A stretch of 18,509 nucleotides of DNA from DATCDR01 sp036510575 (GTDB lineage: Bacteria > Actinomycetota > Acidimicrobiia > Acidimicrobiales > Bog-793). Under the pieces are notes generated by a model that saw nothing but the letters and a program-made list of their open reading frames with translations, was not told the origin of the DNA and did not search any database. How positions within the stretch are numbered: the first letter of the stretch is position 1; the number at the start of each line of letters is the position of its first letter. The DNA is taken from contig DATCDR010000102.1 in assembly GCA_036510575.1 (NCBI GenBank), forward strand, positions 1 through 18,509, read 5' to 3'. This document shows, piece after piece, positions 1 to 6,639 of the stretch. A program made the translations under genes and the position numbers.

Positions 1-271
1 CGTTCGCAACTTCGCTGTGCGGCCAGGTGTGGTTAGTACACCTTTCGTCGAAGGGTTGGAGCTCGTGAAGTTCTGCCATGGCGCAGCCGATTTCGCCCAG
101 CCCGGGGCTTCCGAGTCGAGTTGCGGCATCGACGGCGGAGAGCTGTGAAGGTGTGTTCAAGTTCATCGAGATTCTTTGCCTATGGTTGAGGTTGCTGACA
201 CTGGGGGCGCGGACAGAGTTGCGCGCAGATTGCCCGTAGAACTCCTTGCGAGGCATCTTGCTAGAGATCAT
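1..271 (-). pseudogene. Decayed partial copy of a LuxR-type HTH domain
   Basis: Read leftward from the ATG at 269-271, an open frame runs off the left edge of the window. Its residues GQS, NH, LN, S-LSAV, RLG and EIG match, in order, the DNA-binding C-terminus of the intact response regulator at 447-1169. The likeness is also clear at DNA level: about 83-205 aligns with about 448-570. The recognition-helix region has lost a few codons and most helix residues, and there is no receiver domain to the right of position 271, where it should be. The frame also continues past the point where the intact protein stops. I read this as a partial duplication of the 3' end of the regulator that has decayed. 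A real but divergent short protein cannot be excluded because the frame is still open. Confidence 0.45.
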
Positions 272-446
272 CGACGTAACCTGCAACCCCGCCTCTGGCC
301 GGATTTCGCGGAAGCCAGGGGCCTCTAGTGACTAGCGAACTCAGGTGAGTATCCGCATTACCGTTAACGACCGAAGGCGGCGATAGTTGAGCTCGAGGAG
401 CTGGGGTCCAGATCATCGGTCTGATTGATGAGGTCACGTGTACGAC
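272..446. other. Spacer between the HTH remnant and the response regulator
   Basis: No gene is seen. The stretch holds one copy of a two-part motif, TAACGACC at 365-372 and TAGTTGAGC at 384-392, which recurs at 1306-1334 on the far side of the regulator. No clear terminator for the leftward regulator gene is visible. Confidence 0.4.
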
Positions 447-1169
447 TCAGCCGATCTCGTTCAGCTCGAGAATCCCGAGGCGCATAGCGATAGCGACTGC
501 TGAGAGCTTTGAGTGTGCATTCAGCTTCGTCAAAATGTTTTGCACATGGTTGCGAACTGTGTGGATCGAAACGTAGAGCCCCGTTGCGATGTCCTCGTTC
601 GACTGTCCTTGTGCGAGGTGTCGAAGGACCTCTCGCTCACGAGCAGTAAGGCGTTCGCCGACAGCGCCGCTTCGGAAGCGTTCGAGCACGCCCGCAAGCT
701 CGTTGGCGCTAACCACGAGCTCCCCCCGTGCCACCGCGCGAATCGAGGTGATGATGTCACTCGCTGGCCGCGTCTTCTTGAGGAATCCGGAGCACCCGGC
801 CTCGATGGCTCGAGCGACGAGGTCGTCACCGTGAGCTCCAGAGAGCATCATGACCTTGGTGGACGGGCGACGTGCGAGAACATCTCGGGTCCCTTGGCTG
901 CCATCGCCGTCAGGCAGGTGGAAGTCCATGAGCACAACATCGGGAGAAGTGTGCTCGACAAGAGGAATTGCCTCAGCAAGCGTTGAGGCGATGCCGACGC
1001 ACTCGAGGTCGGGCTCAGCTGCGATGAGTCGAGCGAATCCCTCGGCGACCATCGAGTGATCCTCGACGATCGCGACTCGGGTCTTCGATAACTTCGGTCC
1101 GCCGTCCGATGGTACGTCGACGTCGCCTTTGAGAGCGAGGATGCCTCCGTTGGTCATGGTCTGGCGCAT
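447..1169 (-). CDS. NarL/LuxR-family response regulator
   Basis: Two-domain transcription regulator of 240 residues. The receiver domain spans about 31-150: acidic pair in VAIVEDH (Glu36-Asp37), phospho-acceptor Asp82 in VLMDFHLPDG, and the conserved Lys at 131 in FLKK. A LuxR-type helix-turn-helix follows at about 173-228, starting LTAREREVLRHLAQGQS and ending in a typical KLNAHSKLSAV helix. Phosphorylation by a sensor kinase should alter dimerisation and promoter binding. The hybrid kinase, DHp-like protein and free receiver at 3106-5979 are candidate partners, though none is in the same operon. The start could equally be the second ATG at 1155-1157; neither start has a good ribosome binding site, and about 30 residues precede the receiver. 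Family assignment is firm; targets are unknown. Confidence 0.93.
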   Translation of the reverse strand: MRQTMTNGGILALKGDVDVPSDGGPKLSKTRVAIVEDHSMVAEGFARLIAAEPDLECVGIASTLAEAIPLVEHTSPDVVLMDFHLPDGDGSQGTRDVLARRPSTKVMMLSGAHGDDLVARAIEAGCSGFLKKTRPASDIITSIRAVARGELVVSANELAGVLERFRSGAVGERLTAREREVLRHLAQGQSNEDIATGLYVSIHTVRNHVQNILTKLNAHSKLSAVAIAMRLGILELNEIG

Positions 1170-1596
1170 CGCGAAGCGATCTGGGGTTTTACACCTAGGT
1201 GCGACTTGCGTCGCGGCGGGACCAGAGAGGGTGTGACGTCCATCAGGGGTAGCGAGAACCGATCATTGGCGGCACTCTCAGTCCGGTCGACACCCACACT
1301 GCCCCTAACGACCAGCATCACGCGCTAGTTGAGCATTCTCACCGTGTTTGCTGAAGTCGAGATTGCTCGAAACTGCCGCTGGACCAATGCATGACGCACA
1401 ATCAGCGTCAATCGCGTTTCGTCCTCGAGTGGTTCTCCCCTCGGGATCCTCTCGGCGGCCTAGCCACACGCTCTTTAACGACGAGGCGCTCGGGGGACTA
1501 GTGCATTAGCGCTAGGGGAAAATAGTGCTTCCGACAAGGGAAAATAGGTGGAGGCGCCTCATGTCGTTTTGACCGCGGGCTCGCACACTGAGAGTC
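1170..1596. promoter_or_regulatory. Divergent intergenic region between regulator and CAP gene
   Basis: There is no gene in these 427 bp. Next to the regulator start is a perfect 10-bp palindrome, CACCTAGGTG (1192-1201), immediately followed on the minus strand by TGTAAAAC, a possible -10 element. The second copy of the two-part motif TAACGACC/TAGTTGAGC lies at 1306-1334. Towards the CAP gene are two direct repeats GGGAAAATAG (1516-1525 and 1538-1547) and a perfect palindrome GAGGCGCCTC (1551-1560). The arrangement suggests regulated divergent promoters; no known consensus is recognised. Confidence 0.45.
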
Positions 1597-2256
1597 ATGG
1601 AAACGACATCACAGATCACAGTCACCGAGAGCGCCAAGAGCGTGCGAGCGCCACGAAAGATTTCGCTCTCTAAAATTGCACTTGGATTCGCGATCGGGGG
1701 CATGGTGCTGGTCGGCAGTGCGCTTTCGAGCGGCGCCGCTGGTGCTGCAGTGGTGCACCCGAAGGCCCTCCGACATGCACAGGTCGTCGCCCTCGATCGC
1801 GTCGTCGCCAACCGGCTAAAGGCGATCCGCACCTCGTTCGGGCTCTCGACCGGTGTCGTGACGAGCGAGTACAGCTCAGAGGTCGACCAGGCAGTGGCGC
1901 TGAACGAGGACCCGCCCTTTGCACCGACGAACGGTGGCGTGGTCGGGGAAGAGGGTCTCTGGGGGGTCGTTCCTGGCGTCTCCGGTGCAAGTGCCTCTGC
2001 GGCACTCGAGATCGTGAACGGCTGGGTATATCACGACGGATGGGAAGGCTCAGTTGCAGCGACATGGAACGCGGACTGCATCTCCGCACACGCTCCTGGC
2101 TGCGACGGCCACCGTCGTAATGTGCTCAGCACCCCACCAGTCGCCGGTGCGACGCTCTCTATCGACGTCACGACCCAACGCGTGACTGTCGATGGCGCAC
2201 CAGCGCTTGCAGTAGCAGCACTTTTTGTGTGGAAGACCGGCGTCGCCACAGCATGA
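1597..2256 (+). CDS. Secreted CAP-domain (SCP/YkwD-like) protein
   Basis: 219 residues. The N-terminus is an export signal: a basic n-region (RAPRK, 18-22), a hydrophobic core at about 28-43 and a small-residue cleavage area (SSGAAGAA, 44-51). The mature part carries hallmarks of actinobacterial CAP proteins: EGLWGVVPG (119-127), WVYHDGW (143-149), a Cys pair at 161 and 169, and the signature GHRRNVL (171-177). CAP proteins act outside the cell; bacterial members are often linked to spores, envelopes or stress, without one agreed reaction. The length is usual for a single-domain member. The ATG has only a weak GAGAG upstream, so the start is less certain than the family. It lies between the response regulator and the kinase operon and may belong to that regulon, which is inference. 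Confidence 0.82.
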   Translation: METTSQITVTESAKSVRAPRKISLSKIALGFAIGGMVLVGSALSSGAAGAAVVHPKALRHAQVVALDRVVANRLKAIRTSFGLSTGVVTSEYSSEVDQAVALNEDPPFAPTNGGVVGEEGLWGVVPGVSGASASAALEIVNGWVYHDGWEGSVAATWNADCISAHAPGCDGHRRNVLSTPPVAGATLSIDVTTQRVTVDGAPALAVAALFVWKTGVATA

Positions 2257-2381
2257 GCCGTATTCGCTGAAGACCTGAAAGACGGTGGTACCGAGATCGG
2301 TGCAACTCCTGCGATAGGACTGAAGCAAGCAAGAAGACTCTTCGCTCGGATTTCCTCCGCCAAGCGTTTCGCGTGAGGGCT

Positions 2382-2770
2382 GTGACGTCGGACCAGCTAC
2401 TAGTGGAGCGCGTGAATCGTTTCATCGCCAACGGGGTCCCGTTGTCCGAGGATGAAACGTTGCAACGGACGCTCGCACGGGTCTGGTCGTCCGCGGACTA
2501 GGTGCTGCGTCGATTCGGCTTCACACAGCGGCATGGCCTCGCCTTCTACACCTCGATCCGCGCTCCTCGGTGAGCGCGCAGCGCTCAAAGCGATGATTGC
2601 TAGCAGCAAAGTCCGTCTCTTCATGCTGCGCCAGTCGATGTAGAGACCGCCCGCCGCTTGGGCGAGGATGTTCTGACCCATCACCGTGTTCTAAACCTGG
2701 ACGGTGAAGGGTTTCATCCAGGACATTGGCGACGCCCAGCTTGGAATCCAGCGACGATACTCCGTCGCGG
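2382..2770 (+). pseudogene. Possible decayed coding remnant, unknown family
   Basis: One reading frame contains several stops (TAG 2499-2501 and at least two more before about 2620), yet the stretches between them look like protein rather than random translation. Examples are FIANGVPLSEDETLQRTLAR before the first stop and RRLGEDVLTHHRVLNLDGEG after the third. No family is recognised. It may also be ordinary non-coding DNA with chance coding-like composition, so confidence is low. Confidence 0.2.
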
Positions 2771-3010
2771 ATGAAGCACAGGGGTGCCGAGCGTAAGAAG
2801 CTTGGCGAGAGCATCGATCGTGACCGTGGCTACTGCTCGCTCCGAAGCTGTTTGGTAAGTCCGTACCGTGGAATCCCGATCTCACCAGGCGCTTGGGGCC
2901 AAGGAGTATCGAAGACGCCGATGCTGCTTCCCGAGCCGGCGAACCGGGATTCGGCTGCTCAGCCATCGAGCATCGAAGACGTCGCAACGGATTTTTGAAA
3001 AGTGTCTGGA

Positions 3011-3084
3011 TTTACTGCACAGAGCCGCCGTAATTCTTAGTACGGCGAGGAAACTTCGGCCGAAACGCGTCTTTGTGCAGCAAA
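3011..3084 (+). promoter_or_regulatory. Structured 5' leader of the hybrid kinase gene
   Basis: In RNA, 3015-3024 (CTGCACAGAG) pairs fully with 3071-3080 (CTTTGTGCAG) using one G-U. Past an A-C mismatch, TTT (3011-3013) pairs with AAA (3082-3084). Inside this long stem sits a perfect 7-bp hairpin, CGCCGTA (3026-3032) with TACGGCG (3041-3047), and the palindrome TTCGGCCGAA (3055-3064). The Shine-Dalgarno AAGGGGA of the kinase begins 11 bases after the outer stem. It matches no riboswitch class I recognise; a cis-acting leader or protein-binding site is inferred. Confidence 0.4.
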
Positions 3085-3105
3085 GTTCGCGAGCAAGGGG
3101 AAACT

Positions 3106-5247
3106 ATGGTCGCCGAAATTTCTCCGGACGCTGCTTCGCTCGGATTGTCGAGGCAACATCGCTCGCGGCTAGGCCTTCTCCGTCTCGGCCGACTCGCGTT
3201 GGCGATACTGCTCGTCATGACCGCGGGTTCGGTCGCCTTCTTCTTTTTGATCCGAAGCATTGTCGCGGATCAAGAAGGCCGAATTTTGCACGAACACGCG
3301 GGCGAGCTTGCGCTGCTCCTCGATGAATCGGTGCAGAACGATTCGACGCTGTTGCCTCTGGTCGCAACGACCTCTAGTGCCAAGCTGCCTAAGGCTTTTG
3401 CCCAAGTCACAGCCTTGCTTGATCAAAACGGCAAAGCCTCCGTCGACGTGTTCACCGTGAAGAGTGGTCAGCTCAAGACGATTAACCATGCAGGAAAGAG
3501 CACGCTAGGACTTGAGACCGCGTCGAAGGGCGTGGCGCTGCTCGAACGCGCTGCTGTCACGAAGGGCCTCGTCGGGGACATCATCGGAAGTGGGCCTGGC
3601 CGCGCCCTCGTACTCGCGGATGGCAGTACCGACGGCCTCGTTATCGCCGAGACGTCGGCGCTCGGCGCAACGACGGCCGCGCCAACGTCCGCCGGATCGC
3701 CTTTTAGCGACGTCAATCTCGCGCTCTACGCCGGTGCCAGCGCGACCTCAAATGACCTACTGGTTATCTCCGGCGCGGTGCCCGCCGGAGACGTGGACAG
3801 CCAGTTCCTCACAGTCGGTTCTGACCGTTGGTTACTGCTGACCAGTGCCAAGCAACCGTTGGTCGGCACTATCGCGGCGAACGCTCCGTGGGTCTCGCTG
3901 CTAGCCGGGCTGATTGCGACGCTGCTCGTCGCGACGCTCATAGAGGGTCTTGCTCGTCGGCGGACCTATGCTCTAGCGCTCGTTGAGGAGAGGACCGCGA
4001 CGCTCGAGGCGGCGTTAGAAGAGCGCGGACGACTTCAAGTCGCCGAACGGCTCGCAAGAGAGGAGGCCGAGTCGGCGAATCGATTCAAGAACACGTTCAT
4101 CTCTCGCATGAGCCACGAGTTGCGCACTCCGCTCAATGCCGTCATTGGCTTTGGGCAGTTGTTGGAGCGACAGCAGCTGAGCGATGACCAACGAGACTCA
4201 GTCGATCACATCTTGAAGGGTGGTCACCACCTTCTCAGTCTCATTAACGAGGTCCTCGACATCGCCCGCATCGAATCGGGTGACCTCGGCCTCTCTACCG
4301 AAGCAGTGCTGGTCAGCGATCTTGTCGGCGACGCACTCAGCCTCGTTCGCCCACTCGCCGCGCAGTACTCGATCAATCTCACAGGCGGTCGGGATTCGAC
4401 GTGCGCCGAGTACGTCTTCGCCGACCGTCAGCGGCTGCAGCAGATCCTGTTGAACTTGTTGTCCAACGGCGTCAAGTACAACCGGGTCGGCGGCACGGTC
4501 GCGGTTTCGTGCGAGTTGCGGGGAGCGACCCAGCTCCGGATCAAGGTGGCGGACACCGGCTATGGCATTTCCGAGGAGCAACTGAGCCACCTGTTCACGC
4601 CATTCGAGCGACTGGGAGCGGAGCGAAGCGAGATCGAGGGCACCGGTATTGGGCTCGCCTTGTCCCGTCAACTCGCCGAAGCGATGGGCGGCACCCTTGA
4701 CGTCGAGTCCACGGTGGGACAGGGCAGCACCTTCTGGGTGGAGTTGCCGCTCGTCGAGGCGCCGATCGAGCGCTACGAGCGCCTGAACATCCTTGGGGCC
4801 CCCAAGGCGCACGATTCCTCGAGGGCGGATCGACGCACTGTGCTCTATATCGAGGACAACCTCGCGAACCTCACCCTGGTACAGCGCATCGTCGCTGAAC
4901 GAGACGGGATCGACATCATTCCGGCGATGCAAGGACGTCTCGGGCTCGAACTTGCTCGGGAGCACAAGCCCGCTGTTGTTCTCCTGGACCTGCATCTTCC
5001 GGACATCAGCGGTGATGAGGTTCTCCAACGCCTTCGAGATGACCCCGCAACCTCGGGAATCCCGGTCGTGATGGTCAGCGCGGACGCGACGCCTGGACAG
5101 ATCCAGCGCTTGCTAAATGCCGGCGCGTTGGCGTACCTCACGAAGCCGATCGACGTCGGCGAATTGCTGCAGATAATCGATGATCACGTGCTACCGAAGA
5201 CGCCCGTCGTCCTGACCGACGGACCTGGCGCTGGTTTTGAGTCGTGA
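3106..5247 (+). CDS. Hybrid sensor histidine kinase with C-terminal receiver
   Basis: 713 residues from the ATG at 3106, chosen because AAGGGGA lies 4 bases upstream; the frame is open further upstream but enters the leader. Layout: first membrane helix about 29-49; extracytoplasmic sensor of about 210 residues (50-261) matching no family I recognise; second helix about 262-283; coiled linker; DHp domain with phospho-acceptor His337 in MSHELRTPL; ATPase domain with N-box Asn454 (NGVKYN), G1 DTGYGIS (Asp483 on) and G2 GTGIGLAL (512 on); receiver at about 578-695 with VLYIEDN, acceptor Asp628 in LLDLHLPD and Lys680 in LTKP. It should sense an external signal, autophosphorylate and pass the phosphate to its own receiver, then need a further phosphotransfer step. 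The 89-residue gene that follows is a candidate for that step. Confidence 0.95.
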   Translation: MVAEISPDAASLGLSRQHRSRLGLLRLGRLALAILLVMTAGSVAFFFLIRSIVADQEGRILHEHAGELALLLDESVQNDSTLLPLVATTSSAKLPKAFAQVTALLDQNGKASVDVFTVKSGQLKTINHAGKSTLGLETASKGVALLERAAVTKGLVGDIIGSGPGRALVLADGSTDGLVIAETSALGATTAAPTSAGSPFSDVNLALYAGASATSNDLLVISGAVPAGDVDSQFLTVGSDRWLLLTSAKQPLVGTIAANAPWVSLLAGLIATLLVATLIEGLARRRTYALALVEERTATLEAALEERGRLQVAERLAREEAESANRFKNTFISRMSHELRTPLNAVIGFGQLLERQQLSDDQRDSVDHILKGGHHLLSLINEVLDIARIESGDLGLSTEAVLVSDLVGDALSLVRPLAAQYSINLTGGRDSTCAEYVFADRQRLQQILLNLLSNGVKYNRVGGTVAVSCELRGATQLRIKVADTGYGISEEQLSHLFTPFERLGAERSEIEGTGIGLALSRQLAEAMGGTLDVESTVGQGSTFWVELPLVEAPIERYERLNILGAPKAHDSSRADRRTVLYIEDNLANLTLVQRIVAERDGIDIIPAMQGRLGLELAREHKPAVVLLDLHLPDISGDEVLQRLRDDPATSGIPVVMVSADATPGQIQRLLNAGALAYLTKPIDVGELLQIIDDHVLPKTPVVLTDGPGAGFES

Positions 5248-5318
5248 CTTCCGGACAAGTGTTCAGCTCACGTCAATTATTGAGTCAGTGCTAGCCCCCT
5301 CGGTGCAAGGAGTTCCGT

Positions 5319-5588
5319 GTGTACACAGATAGACCAGGTAGGGAGTGCGGTGACGATCAGGCACGAGACCTGCTGCACGAGCTCTCGAACGATCTCGCCG
5401 CGATCCAGATGCGGGCGGACATTCTCATCGGCACGGACAGCACGAGCGGTGTGTCGACGTCTGTACTGGTGCGATCCGACCTCGTCACCATTCGCTCCAC
5501 CGCTGAACACGCGATGACCATGATCGAGCAATTTGCTGCGATCATCACCCGAGCCGCAAGTCCTGCAATCAATGGCCCGGGCGCTTGA
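5319..5588 (+). CDS. DHp-only (histidine phosphotransfer-like) small protein
   Basis: 89 residues. GTG start at 5319 with AAGGAG six bases upstream (5307-5312), so translation is well supported. Residues 15-37 resemble the first helix of a histidine kinase DHp domain, with the H-box-like HELSNDLAAI (His20, Glu21). Residues 47-77 make a second long helix (VRSDLVTIRSTAEHAM onward). There is no ATPase domain, no N- or G-box and no membrane segment. The natural reading is a dimeric helical-hairpin protein able to carry phosphate on His20, shuttling between the hybrid kinase 71 bp upstream and the receiver protein whose gene overlaps its end. An alternative is a kinase that lost its catalytic domain and now acts as an inhibitor. 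The fold is inferred from pattern only. Confidence 0.65.
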   Translation: MYTDRPGRECGDDQARDLLHELSNDLAAIQMRADILIGTDSTSGVSTSVLVRSDLVTIRSTAEHAMTMIEQFAAIITRAASPAINGPGA

Positions 5589-5979
5589 TCTAATGGAAAG
5601 CGATCTGGCGCCATCCGTTCAAGTGCTTTATGTAGAGGACAACGTCGCCAACGTTCAGCTCATGCAACGGATTTTCATGGAGCGCCCCCAGCTGGAGCTC
5701 CTCATCGCAACTGACGGCACCAGTGCACGAGAACTAGCGAAAACAGCAGACCCGCAACTGGTCTTCGTTGATGTCAACCTTCCGGATATGTCCGGCGAGG
5801 AACTCATCATCTGCCTGCAGAATGACCTAGGGGAGATGACTCCGCCACTTGTCGTGCTTAGCGCTGACGCCATGTCGAGCACGATCGAGCGGTTGAGATC
5901 GCTCGGGATAGCGGAGTACATCACCAAGCCCTATGACGTACAGCATCTATTCGATGTCATTGACGCGTTCTGCAAGTAG
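5572..5979 (+). CDS. Stand-alone receiver (CheY-like) protein
   Basis: 135 residues from the ATG at 5572, which overlaps the preceding gene by 17 bp; an ATG at 5593, four bases after that gene's stop, is as likely. Both imply translational coupling. A single receiver domain fills the protein: VLYVEDN acidic pocket, acceptor Asp67 in VFVDVNLPDMSG, the switch Ser in VVLSADAM, and Lys119 in YITKPYD. No output domain follows. It is closely similar to the receiver at the end of the hybrid kinase (shared VLY-EDN-AN, QRI, LPD-SG-E, VSADA or LSADA, YLTKP or YITKP), so the two probably arose by duplication. Probable role: intermediate or phosphate sink in the relay, receiving phosphate from the DHp-like protein or kinase. 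Confidence 0.9.
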   Translation: MARALDLMESDLAPSVQVLYVEDNVANVQLMQRIFMERPQLELLIATDGTSARELAKTADPQLVFVDVNLPDMSGEELIICLQNDLGEMTPPLVVLSADAMSSTIERLRSLGIAEYITKPYDVQHLFDVIDAFCK

Positions 5980-6105
5980 GGATGGAAGGATCTCAGCAAC
6001 GAAGAAGCGTCTGTGGACTCAGAAGAGAAGGATGAAATCCAATCGGAAAGGATGAAGCGCCCGGGGAATCTTGAAGGCGCTGGAGTGCCCTGGTTTTAGC
6101 GGAGG

Positions 6106-6137
6106 CCGACATCTGCCACTGTCGTGCCAGATGTCGG
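6106..6137. repeat. Long inverted repeat (hairpin)
   Basis: CCGACATCTG (6106-6115) is the exact reverse complement of CAGATGTCGG (6128-6137). Inside, after a C-C mismatch, CAC pairs with GTG, leaving a 4-base loop TGTC. No T-run follows on either side, so a simple intrinsic terminator is unlikely; it may be a remnant of an element end or a regulatory stem. Confidence 0.6.
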
Positions 6138-6300
6138 GTCTGAAGCCGAACGGTGTAAGCATGCCAAGCGACGAGTGGTGGCGGTGGCCGTCGTGGAAAG
6201 TCTCGACGGACCCGAAGATCGCGTTCGCAAGCTCGAGGCGTGGCCGCCAGCGTTTGAGATCGAGGAAGACGCTATTACCGTGCTCACGGCGAGGCCATGA
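6124..6300 (+). CDS. Doubtful small ORF, 58 residues
   Basis: A GTG-started frame encodes a charged, plausible sequence including VVESLDGPEDRVRKLEAW and FEIEEDAITVLTARP. It ends in TGA at 6298-6300, one base before a strong hairpin, which is where a terminator would sit. Against it: the start lies inside the upstream hairpin, no ribosome binding site is seen, and I recognise no family. It may be the tail of a decayed gene. Confidence 0.18.
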   Translation: MPDVGSEAERCKHAKRRVVAVAVVESLDGPEDRVRKLEAWPPAFEIEEDAITVLTARP

Positions 6301-6301
6301 G

Positions 6302-6326
6302 CCGCCGGGGCAGGATGTCCCGGCGG
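6302..6326 (+). terminator. GC-rich hairpin, possible terminator
   Basis: CCGCCGGG (6302-6309) pairs exactly with CCCGGCGG (6319-6326) around a 9-base loop. Only a weak A/T tail (AGCTATTG) follows, so termination would be inefficient or factor-dependent. It could close the kinase-receiver transcript or the small frame ending at 6300. Confidence 0.35.
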
Positions 6327-6484
6327 AGCTATTGAATCCGCAACGCTTACTTGCCAGGGATGACCAAAATTCGCCGTTACGGCCCTCGAGTGACCGCCAT
6401 ACTCGCGTTCTACCGCGTCACAACCGCGTCGCCGGGTATCCTGTGAACAACATAATAGCTGGTAAATAGCACTTTTCCTTTATG

Positions 6485-6504
6485 TGGAGGTGGCGGGAAT
6501 CGAA
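6485..6504 (-). other. tmRNA/tRNA 3'-tail-like fragment (possible attachment-site scar)
   Basis: On the minus strand this reads TTCGATTCCCGCCACCTCCA, the T-loop, 3' half of the T-stem and 3' acceptor strand typical of a bacterial tmRNA (ssrA). The 5' half of the T-stem is wrong (GACTA instead of GCGGG), although CGGAC preceding it again fits tmRNA. No CCA follows and no other tmRNA part is present. Such 3'-end segments are what integration into a tmRNA or tRNA gene leaves behind. A dispersed tRNA-tail-like repeat is the alternative. Confidence 0.4.
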
Positions 6505-6564
6505 TAGTCGTCCGAATGCAGCATTGAGCAGGAGGGGGGCACAGCGGCTTACCCAAAGCGGTTC

Positions 6565-6586
6565 GGCACGGCGCTTAGGCCGTGCC
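6565..6586. repeat. Perfect 8-bp hairpin
   Basis: GGCACGGC (6565-6572) and GCCGTGCC (6579-6586) flank a 6-base loop GCTTAG, followed on the plus strand by ATTT. It may be a weak rightward terminator insulating the toxin-antitoxin operon from upstream transcription. Confidence 0.4.
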
Positions 6587-6639
6587 ATTTCGCGCAACGG
6601 CAGGGCGACGCTTCTCGCACCTCTGATTGGTTTCGCACG

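Larger units (their letters stand above)
2257..3105 (+). other. 849-bp region without an intact gene
   Basis: No complete gene is recognisable on either strand. A rightward frame starting GTG at 2382 gives 39 protein-like residues (VTSDQLLVERVNRF then a segment rich in E, D and R) before a TAG at 2499. The same frame continues after the stop with VLRRFGFTQRHGLAFYTSI to a TGA, then after a third stop (TAG) with ETARRLGEDVLTHHRVLNL. This looks like a gene broken by several stops, but I cannot name its family. The last 95 bp form the structured leader of the histidine kinase gene, listed separately. Confidence 0.35.

Noticed and set aside
3011..3084. Known riboswitch in the kinase leader
   Set aside because: The conserved cores of common classes (cobalamin, TPP, SAM, glycine, c-di-GMP, ydaO) were not recognised; kept only as an unclassified structured leader.
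4198..5028. 276-residue open frame on the minus strand inside the kinase gene
   Set aside because: It lies opposite conserved DHp, ATPase and receiver motifs and has no recognisable domain; it is a by-product of GC-rich codon use.
6485..6514. Functional tmRNA gene
   Set aside because: Only the 3' tail is present; no tag frame, 5' acceptor strand or pairing T-stem half.
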